This document shows positions 45,968-56,200 of a DNA stretch of 64,000 bases, in pieces. Each line of letters opens with the position of its first letter. Within the stretch, counting starts at the first letter, position 1. The notes beneath the pieces were generated by a model. That model ran no database searches. It saw only the letters and a program-made list of their open reading frames with translations, and was not told the origin of the DNA. Made by a program: the position numbers and the translations under genes. The DNA is from Candidatus Methanosphaera massiliense (GTDB lineage: Archaea; Methanobacteriota; Methanobacteria; Methanobacteriales; Methanobacteriaceae): NCBI RefSeq assembly GCF_028890305.1, contig NZ_JARBXM010000001.1:250501-314500 (forward strand). The letters run 5' to 3'.

Positions 45968-46971
45968 AATACAATAACATATACAAAAAAAGAAACAGGT
46001 ACTATATTCAAAAAACAATTTATAATCAAAAAATAGAATATGGTTCTTTCTCAAGATTAGATGATGCAATAAAACAAAGGGACAAACTAATAAAATACGA
46101 TTGGATTAAATGTAAAACAACAGGCTACCCTAAAAGAGAACATTTCCCCAAATATCATATTAGGAAGGATGAAGAGGAAAAATATATTATAATAAACAAG
46201 AAAAGAGGTGGTATGATTTATGGCTCATATAAAAGTTACAAATATGCTAAACTAGTAAAGAAGATATTACCCTACTATACTACAAAAGTAGATATAAAAC
46301 TCATAGAAAAACAAGCGGTAAAAGAGTTTTACAAGTATATCTCATATAATAAGATTAACAATCGCTACTATATATACTATAAAGGATATGTACTCGGAAC
46401 ATATGCTAATCTTGTAACAGCACTACAGGAACGAGATCTTATAGTAAAATATGATGGAAACGAGGAATTAATGTGTGAGGATCCTACATCAATATATACC
46501 TACGATAAATCAAAACTACCACCCTTTCCTAAAAAAATAGAAAATATTGTTTATGAAAACACGTATAAAAACAAGTATCGTGTACGTAAACAAATAAGAA
46601 ATAACACAATCACAATAGGACGCTATCCTACATACAATTTAGCAGTACTGATAAGAGATTATTTAGCAAAAAATGGGTGGAATGAAAAAACCATCAAACA
46701 CGTAACAAAGGTTACAGAAACAATTCAAAAAAGAAATAAAAATATTCACAAACGCAATGGTAAATACTATGTAGAAACAATGAAAAATGGAAAAATAAGA
46801 ATATACGCCTGTTATGATAATCTAGAACTTGCAAGATATGTAAAACAAAATTTAAAAGAGGACAATTGGAAAAAGAAGAACATAACAAAATATGAAGAAA
46901 ACTATTATCATCTTGGTTATAAACCCCTATACTATTACGATGATACTGATTTCCTAAAAGAAGAATCATAA
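45964..46971 (+). CDS. Protein of five tandem AP2/integrase-arm-like repeats
   Basis: A 335-residue basic protein built from five repeats of about 40 residues, near 5-48, 63-102, 123-164, 193-238 and 258-302. Each has three short strands rich in Tyr (such as NRYYIQKTIYNQKIEYGSF) followed by a helix (RLDDAIKQRDKLIKYDW). This is the layout of AP2-type and integrase arm-binding DNA-binding domains. No catalytic domain is present. It overlaps the non-AUG gene by four bases (ATGA). Possibly a DNA-binding regulator or remnant of a mobile element. Confidence 0.68.
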   Translation: MKYNNIYKKRNRYYIQKTIYNQKIEYGSFSRLDDAIKQRDKLIKYDWIKCKTTGYPKREHFPKYHIRKDEEEKYIIINKKRGGMIYGSYKSYKYAKLVKKILPYYTTKVDIKLIEKQAVKEFYKYISYNKINNRYYIYYKGYVLGTYANLVTALQERDLIVKYDGNEELMCEDPTSIYTYDKSKLPPFPKKIENIVYENTYKNKYRVRKQIRNNTITIGRYPTYNLAVLIRDYLAKNGWNEKTIKHVTKVTETIQKRNKNIHKRNGKYYVETMKNGKIRIYACYDNLELARYVKQNLKEDNWKKKNITKYEENYYHLGYKPLYYYDDTDFLKEES

Positions 46972-47586
46972 TAACAAAAAAAATACCCTTTTAAATTTAC
47001 TTTTTAAAATAAAAATAACATAAAACTTCGATTAATAAAATAAAAAAGAAAACAAGCTCATAGATTTTAGTAATAAACCTGTTTCATGGAAATTATCCTT
47101 TTATATAATTAAAATACATTAGTATTACTTTTTTATTTTTCAATATTCTTTATTTTTTAATGTTAGATGTATTTCTAGTGTAATTCATTTTTTTATCATT
47201 TATTATTAGTATTATTTAATTTTAAAAGTTTAAATTAACTTTTAAGAAGGCTCTTGTTCAAAATCAATCTGTTTTTTATAGAGCCCAAATCCTAATATTA
47301 ATACATCTTTTTATAATAGCAATAAACATATATTTTATTATAGTATTTAAAAATTAACACTTTAATTTAATAAAAATTAAATTAAAAAATAATGGATTTC
47401 TTAAATTATCACTTTTTTAAATGACTAGAACTGTTAAACTCTTAAATATGGGGAAAAATGTATCTTAACAATGGGAATATAGACTATTTATTTTTAAATT
47501 AAGTCAAACAAGATACATTACAAAAAAGATAAACGAAATTTAAGAGTATAACTATGTTTTTATAATATTAGGGGAGTATTAATAAA
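46972..47586 (+). promoter_or_regulatory. 615-base gap with inverted repeats before the adenine deaminase gene
   Basis: Two features stand out. GGCTCT (47249-47254) and AGAGCC (47280-47285) form a GC-rich 6-pair stem. AATGTATCTT (47457-47466) and AAGATACATT (47510-47519) are a perfect 10-base inverted repeat with 43 bases between, ending 68 bases before the ade start. A short GACT/AGTC pair lies inside. The second could be a leader hairpin of ade. Elsewhere it is AT-rich with no open frame. Confidence 0.4.
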
Positions 47587-49215
47587 ATGATTATAAAAGG
47601 AAATATTTTAAACGTATTTACCGACGAGATATATCCAGGAGAAATCGAAATTGAACATGGAATCATCCAGTCAATAAAAGAAGTAAACAAAGATTTTAAT
47701 GACATAATTGTTCCTGGATTCATAGATGCACATATACACATTGAAAGTTCAATGGTAACACCATCACGATTTGCTGAAATAGCATTGAAGCATGGAACTA
47801 CATCAGTAGTAGCAGATCCACATGAAATAGCAAATGTCATGGGAGTTGAAGGAATAGATTATATGGTAAATGATGCAAAACACACACCACTAAAATTTTA
47901 CTTTTCAGCACCATCCTGTGTACCAACAACAAAATATGAGACATCAGGCGCTGAAATTGATAGTGAAATAATCGATAATCTACTTTCAAGACCTGAATTT
48001 GTATCATTAGGAGAAGTTATGGATTATTATGGAGTAATTAATGAAAATAAAAACATAATCTCCAAAATTGAAGTAGCAAAAAAACATGGGAAACCTATTG
48101 ATGGACATGCACCCCTGCTTAGCGGAAAAAATCTTCAAAAATACGTAAAACATGGTATAAGCACAGACCATGAAAGTACCACTAAAAGAGAAGCAGAAGA
48201 AAAAAGAAGAATGGGTATGAAAATAATGATTCGAGAGGGCTCAGAATCACATACCCTCGAAGAACTTATTCACAGCAACGGAGAATTCATAGTATCAGAT
48301 GATCTTAGAGCAGATGACCTTATCCAGGGACATTTAGATAAATGTCTTCGTAAAGCAATAGACTTTGGTATGGATCCATTTGAAGCAATAAGATTAGTAA
48401 CATTAAATCCTGCTGAACATTATAACCTAAATGCTGGAAGTATTAGTCCAGGTAAATGTGCAGATTTAGTATTCATTAATAATCTAGAAGACTTCAAAGT
48501 AAAAAGAGTAATAATAAATGGTAATACTATATTCAAAAAACAAAAATTATTATATCGTGCAAAACCAAAACCACTAGCCACCACTCTGCATATTACTCCT
48601 AAAAAACCAGAAGACTTTGACTTGAAAGCAAAAAATCCATCATGCAAGAGTGCAACAGTAAACGTGATTACTGTTCAGGATAACACTATTATAACTGGAA
48701 GAAGTAGTGCTAAATTAAATATTGATAAAGGTATTATTAAACCATCAGTATTTGAAGATGTTCTCAAAATAAGCGTAGTTGAGCGTTATGGTGGAAATAC
48801 TATTGCTAATGGATTTGTAAAAGGTTATGGAATAAAAAACGGTGCTATAGCATCTAGTGTAAGTCATGATTCACATAACATAATTACTGTTGGAACTAAT
48901 AGTAAATACATGGCTAGAGCTACAAATAAAATTATAGAAAACAAGGGTGGAATAGCAGCAATATCCAATAATGACAAATTAGATCTACCATTACCTATTG
49001 CTGGATTAATGAGTGATAAACCAGTTGCTGATGTTGCAAAGAATTCTACAGAATTAAATGAACTAGTTCATAAAATGGGCTGTGATTTAAGAAGTCCATT
49101 TACAACATTATCATTCATGGCATTATCTGTAGTTCCTTCACTTAAAATAACTAATAAGGGATTATTTGATGTTGATGCAAATAAATTTATTAATGTAGTA
49201 CAGCATGAAGATTAA
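47587..49215 (+). CDS. ade: Adenine deaminase
   Basis: A 542-residue amidohydrolase that converts adenine to hypoxanthine. Blocks: VPGFIDAHIHIESSMVTPSR (metal-binding HxH), VADPHEIANVMG, GHAPLLSGKNL, STDHESTT, and the C-terminal AMFD-like core (NGAIASSVSHDSHNIITVG). A GGGGAG ribosome binding site precedes it. Together with GMP synthase 1 kb on, it serves purine salvage. Confidence 0.95.
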   Translation: MIIKGNILNVFTDEIYPGEIEIEHGIIQSIKEVNKDFNDIIVPGFIDAHIHIESSMVTPSRFAEIALKHGTTSVVADPHEIANVMGVEGIDYMVNDAKHTPLKFYFSAPSCVPTTKYETSGAEIDSEIIDNLLSRPEFVSLGEVMDYYGVINENKNIISKIEVAKKHGKPIDGHAPLLSGKNLQKYVKHGISTDHESTTKREAEEKRRMGMKIMIREGSESHTLEELIHSNGEFIVSDDLRADDLIQGHLDKCLRKAIDFGMDPFEAIRLVTLNPAEHYNLNAGSISPGKCADLVFINNLEDFKVKRVIINGNTIFKKQKLLYRAKPKPLATTLHITPKKPEDFDLKAKNPSCKSATVNVITVQDNTIITGRSSAKLNIDKGIIKPSVFEDVLKISVVERYGGNTIANGFVKGYGIKNGAIASSVSHDSHNIITVGTNSKYMARATNKIIENKGGIAAISNNDKLDLPLPIAGLMSDKPVADVAKNSTELNELVHKMGCDLRSPFTTLSFMALSVVPSLKITNKGLFDVDANKFINVVQHED

Positions 49216-49220
49216 TATTA

Positions 49221-49820
49221 CTAATCTTCTATGTTTAATTCTTTTTTTATGAGATTTAATGATTTATTATGATTTTTATTTCCTGTTTTTCTTATGATAT
49301 TCTCTGATTCTATGATTTTATTAATATAACTTGTTTTTTGATTAGAGTTCATATAGTTATAACGTGTGTAATCTACCAGTAACTCAATTATTTTAGTAGT
49401 AGCCCTATTTATTGCGGGAACTTGAATATTTTCTTGTTTTATATCAGTTACTGTGGAGAATATTGTTGTTATAATATTTTCTCCGTATTTATCGTTATTT
49501 TTTTGTTCTATTATCTTATTTACTTTTAATCTGAGTATAACTGTTGCTTCTTTTAATATATTGTTATTTTGATAGTCTTTACTTGTTAATTTGTTAAGTG
49601 ATGCTTTTGTATATATTAAAGGATTTAATGTGAATTGTATTAGAAATTCTTTATTATTTTTTATATTGTTTAGTGTTTTATTTGGAAATAAAGTTAATAC
49701 TACTTGTTTATCTTGAATTTTCATTCCAAATGGCTTAGTATGTGGTTTCTGATTGTTTGTTGTTGTTACTAATACTTCAAAGATAGTATTTTCGGGTAAG
49801 TTTATTGTTGATTTATTCAT
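49221..49820 (-). CDS. DUF447-family protein (flavin-reductase-like fold)
   Basis: A 199-residue member of DUF447, archaeal proteins with a split-barrel FMN-binding fold. Visible: ENTIFEVLVTTTNNQKPHTKPFGM at the N-terminus in two parts, LFPNKTLNNIKNNKEFLIQFT and PAINRATTKIIELLVDYTRYN. Function unknown. It is convergent with ade, six bases away. Confidence 0.82.
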   Translation of the reverse strand: MNKSTINLPENTIFEVLVTTTNNQKPHTKPFGMKIQDKQVVLTLFPNKTLNNIKNNKEFLIQFTLNPLIYTKASLNKLTSKDYQNNNILKEATVILRLKVNKIIEQKNNDKYGENIITTIFSTVTDIKQENIQVPAINRATTKIIELLVDYTRYNYMNSNQKTSYINKIIESENIIRKTGNKNHNKSLNLIKKELNIED

Positions 49821-50097
49821 TTTTCTATTATCCTATTATTAGTAATTCTACTATTATTAAGTTAAATTTATGTTCTTTTTTATTATTATCCTATTAAACG
49901 TATAGTTTTATAATAGGGATTAGATTCTATGCTAATTATTATACAATCTATAATATAAGAATAATTATTATAATATCTATTATCATAATATAATATATAA
50001 AAAGTAAAAAGTTAGATTATAACAACTATTTTTATTTCATTAAGAAAAATAATTGTATAGTTGTTTTAACTTATTTTAATGAAATATGGGATTTATC

Positions 50098-50661
50098 ATG
50101 AGCATTGTTATTATTAATAATTTTGGACAGTATAATCATAGAATATCTAGAACATTAACATACCTAGATATAGAAAATAAACTTATGCCTAACACCACTC
50201 CTCTTGAAGAGATAGAGAATTTAAGTCCTGATGGTGTAATTTTAGGTGGCGGTCCTTCAATAGAGAATATAGGTAATTGTAAAGAGTTTATTCGTAATCT
50301 AGATGTTCCTATATTAGGTATTTGTCTAGGACATCAAATTATAGCTGAAACATTTGGTGGCGAAACTAAATCTGCAGAAGTTGAAAGTTATGCTCAGATT
50401 GAACTTAATATCCTAAAAGAAGATGGATTGTTTAAAGATATTGGTGATACTCTTAAAGTATGGGCTTCACACAAAGATGAAGTTGTTAAATTACCTGAAG
50501 AATTTGAAATACTTGCAAACTCTGAGGAATGTGATGTTGAATCTATGAAACATAAAGAAAAACCAATTTATGGTATTCAGTTTCATCCAGAAGTACAGCA
50601 TACCCCACGTGGTGGCGAGATATTTGAAAACTTTAATGCTATATGTGAGAGTTGGAAATAA
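50098..50661 (+). CDS. guaAA: GMP synthase, glutaminase subunit A
   Basis: About 187 residues: class I glutamine amidotransferase with the catalytic Cys in [10 protein letters not shown], and His/Glu in YGIQFHPEV. It feeds ammonia to the synthetase subunit. The frame opens at ATG 50086, but GGGAT lies between this and ATG 50098, which gives the usual [12 protein letters not shown] start. Separate glutaminase and synthetase genes are normal in archaea. The synthetase follows 28 bases on. Confidence 0.94.
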   Translation: MSIVIINNFGQYNHRISRTLTYLDIENKLMPNTTPLEEIENLSPDGVILGGGPSIENIGNCKEFIRNLDVPILGICLGHQIIAETFGGETKSAEVESYAQIELNILKEDGLFKDIGDTLKVWASHKDEVVKLPEEFEILANSEECDVESMKHKEKPIYGIQFHPEVQHTPRGGEIFENFNAICESWK

Positions 50662-50689
50662 ATATATGTAAAAGGTTGTTTGGATTACT

Positions 50690-51619
50690 ATGATGATGGA
50701 TACGGAAAAATTTATAAATGAAGCAGTAAAAAGTATAAAAGAAGAAGTTAAAGATGAAAAGGTTATAATAGCATTATCTGGTGGAGTAGATAGTTCTGTT
50801 GCATCAGTACTTGCATCTAAAGCTATTGGAAATCAATTAGAAGCTATTTTTGTAGACCATGGATTACTTAGAAAAGATGAGACAAAAGAAGTTGAAGAAA
50901 CTTTTAAAGATAGGTTAAACTTCAAATTAATAGATGCATCTGATGAATTTATAGAGGCTTTGAAAGGAGTTAGAGATCCTGAGAAAAAACGTGAAATTAT
51001 AGGTCATAAATTCATAGAAGTTTTTGAAAGAGAAGCTAAAAAAACAGGAGCAACATACTTATTACAAGGTACCATAGCACCAGATTGGATTGAAAGTAAA
51101 GGTAACATAAAATCACACCATAATTTAACACTACCTGAAGGATTAGTCCTCAAAATAATTGAACCTCTAAGAGAATTATACAAAGATGAAGTAAGAGAAG
51201 TAGGAACAACACTTGGATTACCTGACAAAATTGTACACAGACAACCATTCCCAGGACCTGGACTTGCAGTAAGAGTACTTGGAAATGTAACAGAAGAAAA
51301 ACTTGAAATATGCCGAGAAGCTAATGCAATACTAACCAAGAATGTAGAAGCAGAAGGACTTGACAAAGATCTTTGGCAATACTTTGTAGTACTAACAGAC
51401 AGTAAGGTAACAGGAGTAAAAGGAGACCAGAGAGACTTCGGATACCTAGTAGTTATAAGAATGGTACAATCATTTGATGCTATGACAGCAAACGTACCCG
51501 ATATACCATGGCCATTTTTACATAAAGTAGCACAGGAAATAACAGCAAATGTACCAGAAATAACACATGTATCTTTATCATTAAGTAATAAACCACCAAG
51601 TACAATAGAATTCGAATAA
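50690..51619 (+). CDS. guaAB: GMP synthase, ATP-pyrophosphatase subunit B
   Basis: A 309-residue enzyme that aminates XMP to GMP. It has the PP-loop SGGVDSSV (about 32-39), [24 protein letters not shown] and the C-terminal dimerisation part ending STIEFE. There are three ATGs in a row (50690, 50693, 50696); any may be used. Operon with subunit A. A clear C-run/T-run 3' element follows. Confidence 0.95.
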   Translation: MMMDTEKFINEAVKSIKEEVKDEKVIIALSGGVDSSVASVLASKAIGNQLEAIFVDHGLLRKDETKEVEETFKDRLNFKLIDASDEFIEALKGVRDPEKKREIIGHKFIEVFEREAKKTGATYLLQGTIAPDWIESKGNIKSHHNLTLPEGLVLKIIEPLRELYKDEVREVGTTLGLPDKIVHRQPFPGPGLAVRVLGNVTEEKLEICREANAILTKNVEAEGLDKDLWQYFVVLTDSKVTGVKGDQRDFGYLVVIRMVQSFDAMTANVPDIPWPFLHKVAQEITANVPEITHVSLSLSNKPPSTIEFE

Positions 51620-51657
51620 AAAAAAATAAAGGATTCCAATACCAAATACTCATAATT

Positions 51658-51680
51658 AACCCCCTTAAAACTTTTTTTTT
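51658..51680 (+). terminator. C-run/T-run 3' element after the GMP synthase operon
   Basis: AACCCCCTT, then AAAAC, then nine Ts. Confidence 0.55.
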
Positions 51681-51736
51681 AGAAATTATTACTTAAAAAT
51701 TACAATTAAAAAAGATATAATCGAGATGAATATTAC

Positions 51737-53044
51737 ATGTACCATCTAACATCAAAATTATTAGTATATAGAAATATTGACGATGACAGTATATTATTCC
51801 AATTAGCAGACATATTCAAAGAATATGAACTAGGAAACTATGATAAAGAAGAAATAATAGAAAAAATCTACATACAAATGAATAGATTACTCTCTCTTGC
51901 AACAAGTTATGGTTTCAACACGAATCTATGGCATAACTATCTAACATACCTACTAGCAACAACAGAAAACCCATTCACACTAGTATCAGAAAAAAACGGG
52001 GCACAATCAGGAACAGTGAATGAATTTGCAAAAAACGATTTTAAAATATTCAAACAATTATTTGACTATGATTTCACAAAAATAGAAGATGATTTAAATA
52101 TCAACTGCTTCACCACTATACAGAACTATAATTCCATAATTAAAAAAGAACAACTATACAATAAGGATGTAAGCATCAAAGTACAGGAACTAAGTAACAA
52201 CATAGAAAAAGCAAACAATGAAAATGAAATATATGAAATAATAACAACATTCTACAAGAAGTATGGTGTAGGAAAATTCGGATTAAACAGAGCATTTCGT
52301 ATATCACATGATTCCTCATCAGAATTTCTTATTCCAATCACATCCCTTGATGATGTTGTTCTTGATGATCTTGTAGGCTATGAATCACAAAAAGAAAGAT
52401 TAGTACAAAATACAAAAGCATTTGTTGAAGGTAAAAAAGCAAATAATGTATTATTATATGGAGATGCAGGTACTGGTAAATCAACAAGTATCAAGGCAAT
52501 TCTTAACCAATTCTACAGTCAAGGTCTTCGAATGATAGAAATGTACAAACACGAAGCAAAATATCTCTCTAAAGTAATAAGTACGATTAAGAACAGAAAT
52601 TATCATTTCATAATATACATGGATGATTTATCATTTGAGGAATCAGAAAGCTCCTATAAATATTTAAAAGCACTGATAGAGGGTGGATTAGAAACTAATC
52701 CTGACAATGTGTTAATATATGCAACATCCAATAGACGTCATTTAATAAAAGAAACTTGGAATGAACGAACCAATGTAGCATCTGATGATGAAATGTATAG
52801 ATCAGACACTATTAGAGAAAAATTATCTCTTGTAGATAGATTTGGAATATCCATAGGTTACTATAAGCCAACAGTTAAAGAATACTTTGATATTGTAACA
52901 ACGATAGCTAAAAGATATCCTGAAATCAAAATGTCGGATGAGGAATTAAAACAAAAAGCAAATATCTGGCTAAGAACACATGGAGGACCATCTGGCCGTA
53001 CAGCACAGCAATTTATATACTACTTATTAGGCAATATCCAATAA
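51737..53044 (+). CDS. DUF815-family AAA+ ATPase
   Basis: A 435-residue protein. The N-terminal 200 residues form a helical domain; the C-terminal AAA+ core has [11 protein letters not shown], Walker A GDAGTGKS (242-249), Walker [38 protein letters not shown] in two parts, and [12 protein letters not shown]. This architecture (PF05673) is mostly found in Firmicutes and other bacteria, so transfer from gut bacteria is plausible. Its role is unknown. Single gene. Confidence 0.86.
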   Translation: MYHLTSKLLVYRNIDDDSILFQLADIFKEYELGNYDKEEIIEKIYIQMNRLLSLATSYGFNTNLWHNYLTYLLATTENPFTLVSEKNGAQSGTVNEFAKNDFKIFKQLFDYDFTKIEDDLNINCFTTIQNYNSIIKKEQLYNKDVSIKVQELSNNIEKANNENEIYEIITTFYKKYGVGKFGLNRAFRISHDSSSEFLIPITSLDDVVLDDLVGYESQKERLVQNTKAFVEGKKANNVLLYGDAGTGKSTSIKAILNQFYSQGLRMIEMYKHEAKYLSKVISTIKNRNYHFIIYMDDLSFEESESSYKYLKALIEGGLETNPDNVLIYATSNRRHLIKETWNERTNVASDDEMYRSDTIREKLSLVDRFGISIGYYKPTVKEYFDIVTTIAKRYPEIKMSDEELKQKANIWLRTHGGPSGRTAQQFIYYLLGNIQ

Positions 53045-53074
53045 TTCTCTAATAAAATCTAATATGGGTAAATG

Positions 53075-53098
53075 AACCCCCTTTTCTTTACTTTTTTT
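53075..53098 (+). terminator. C-run/T-run 3' element after the DUF815 gene
   Basis: AACCCCC, TTTTCTTTAC and seven Ts, between the DUF815 gene and the adhesin gene. Confidence 0.5.
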
Positions 53099-53295
53099 AC
53101 AAATATAATCCTTATTTTAATCAAATAGAGTATTACTTAATTTATTAAAAAACATACTTATCAAATCAAGAACAAATCTAAGAATAATATAAACCAAGTT
53201 AGGTTTTACTATATAGAAAATAAATTTACTTAACTTATAGATTAATACCAGTTATAATTTATAGATAAAATTATAAATCAATGAGGGAATATTAA

Positions 53296-56200
53296 ATGAA
53301 TTTTAAAAAAGGAATAATCTTATTAATATTCATTACATTACTAACTGTTGGTTCATGTTATGCTAGTGATAATTCAACGGATACTTCCGAGACACTAGAA
53401 AATAATATAATTTCATCGGAATCCACAGCTAACACGTTTGAAACCAATGATTATAATGAATATTCAGATTCAGACAATCCTGATGATACTATAAAATATT
53501 ATAAAACAGCAAGTGGTCATAATAAGGAAAAAGTATCAGAAATCTACGTTAATAAGGATAAAGGTAATGATAAAAGTAGTGGTAACAATACAAATCCATA
53601 TAAAACTATTGATAAAGCACTTGACAAAGTATCTACATCAAATGACTCCATTATTCACATTAGCCATGGAACATACAGCCTCAGTAAAACAAGAAAAATA
53701 GCTAATTGTACTACTCTTACAATAGTTGGTGAAGATAAGGATAATACTATTATTAACTTAAACCATCATAAGGGTTTCATATTAAATAATGTTACAATAA
53801 ATATTCAGAAGTTAACATTAACTAATGCAAGTCATTCTGGTCAAGGTGGAGTATTCACAATCGAATCTAATGTATCATTTAATGCAGATGATTGTATATT
53901 TACAAATAATGATGCTGTTGTTGGAGGAGTACTATTCACATCCCTAGATTATAATAATATTACTATAACTAATAGTTTATTTAGAAATAACAGTGCAGAT
54001 AACCAGGGAGGAGCATTACAAGTGGGTGGCGAACATACTACAACTTTAATACATAATTGTTCTTTTATTAATAATTCATGTGATCCAAATGTTGATAATG
54101 TTACATTTAGACGTGTTGGTGGAGCTATATACTCTGGAACTTATGGAGTAACATATGTTGATTTATGTAATTTCATAAATAACACTGCAGTTAATGGAAC
54201 ATGTATTTTTAGTGGTTCACATGCACAATTATATCTAACTAACAGTAATTTCACATACAACAATGCAAGTAATAATCAACATATAAACACTCGTGGTACC
54301 GTAACTATTGCCAGTGGTATTGGAAACATTACTAATTGTTACTTTGCATATAATAATGCAAGTTATGGTGCTGCTATTAGTATAAATAGTGGTGAAGAAG
54401 CAAATATCACATCATGCGTATTCTATTCTAATAAAGCACGTACCCTTGGAGGAGCCATTTATAATTATGGTGACTTAAATGTTGTTAATTGTAAATTTAT
54501 TAAAAACTGGGGATCAAATAGAGGTGGTGCTATTTTAGATAAAGGTAATAAAAATGTGAATATCATAAACAGTACTTTCACAGACAACAGTATTAGAATA
54601 ACCGCTGATACCTCCACAGATAATCCTCAGGGAGGAGCAATTAGTATTTCCGGACCTGCCATAACATTCAATATCGATAATTGTACATTTAACAATAACA
54701 GTGCATATTATGGTGGAGCCATATATTCAAAGGATGATGCTAAAAACATTAACATAAATAACACAGTATTTAAAAATAATGATGCACAATATGGTGGAGC
54801 AATATACAGTGATGGTGTTGGTCTTAATATCAGAATAGCTAACTCTGCATTTAATAATAATAATGCAAATAATAATGGAGGATCAATAGTATATAATGGA
54901 TTATTTATTACTTCACTTATAACTGACACTGAATTTACTAACAATAAAGCTATTAACTCTCCAAGAGGTGAAGGGGGAGCAATATACATAGGAAAATATG
55001 CAACAATAACTATGTCTAATACAACATTTGTTAATAATACTGCAAATACTTATGGTGGAGCTATATCTGTTCAGTCTTCCCTGTACCTTAGTATTATTAA
55101 ATCATTAATTAAAAATAACACAGCTGTCACTGGTGGAGCAATATATCAGAATAATAGTGTAAATTATGGAGTTTTTCCTTCAACAATCCAATTAAAAACA
55201 AGTATATTGGTAGATAACGGAGGAATTTATCAAGTATATTCAGAAAAACCATATGATTCTCAATACAATGATAACTGGATAAATTGGACATGGTTCGGAC
55301 AAAACAATGTTCCTCTAACAGCCGCACATAATTTCAACATAACAAAAAATTATCTATTACAAATATCTGAGGATAATATCCTACCTCGGGACTGGTTAAA
55401 TAAAACAATTACCATAAAGTCAGGAGGTATCTCTGAAATAACAGTATTCATATATTCTGTGGTTACAAAACAAGATAAACTAACACTTGATTATGGTTAT
55501 ACGGATGATTTCCTAAAAACTGTGAATATTGAAATAACAAAGAATGATAATGTTACATATACATTACCATTATATATATCAGAAAATATTGACATAACTG
55601 GTGTTAAAAAATTAGATATACTCTTAGATCATCAGAAAATTATTTTAACTTTAAATAATGATAATATTACTACGATAAAGACAAATATAATAGGTTCCGA
55701 TATAACTAGGACTATTGGTGAAAAAGTAATAATAAATGGAAGTGTAAAAACAAGTAATGGAACATTAGTTAATAATGGAACTGTAATAATAAGAATCGAT
55801 GATAATACTGTTGCTCAGACAAGTGTAATTAATGGAAGATACGCTTATGAGTATACCATTCCATCATATGATGCTGATAAATATAAACTAACTTACAATT
55901 ATATCGGTGAATACCCTTATGATAATTCAATTATAACAAAAACATTAACCATACTAAAACAAGACACTAAGATAACAACAAACAATGTAAAAACATATGT
56001 TAAAAACACGACAATACTTAATGGAACAGTGACAACAATCAATGGAACACCAGTTGCTAATGGAACAATAACCATAAAACTTAATGAAAAAACAATAGGA
56101 CAAACAAAAGTAATCAACGGAAAGTACACATACAAATATACAATTCCAATAACAACCACAACCAATAACATCATAACATATACCTATGATGGAAATTCCC

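Noticed and set aside
45529-46029. 166-residue, very hydrophobic minus-strand frame
   Set aside because: It is antisense to the Lys/Asn-rich non-AUG gene and the start of the AP2-repeat gene. AAA/AAT codons read backwards give Phe/Leu/Ile, which mimics a membrane protein. The plus strand has a ribosome binding site and the ATGA overlap.
47249-47285. Possible tRNA fragment (GTTCAAAATC inside a GGCTCT/AGAGCC stem), as left by integration
   Set aside because: No acceptor stem, no proper T-arm and no second copy was found.
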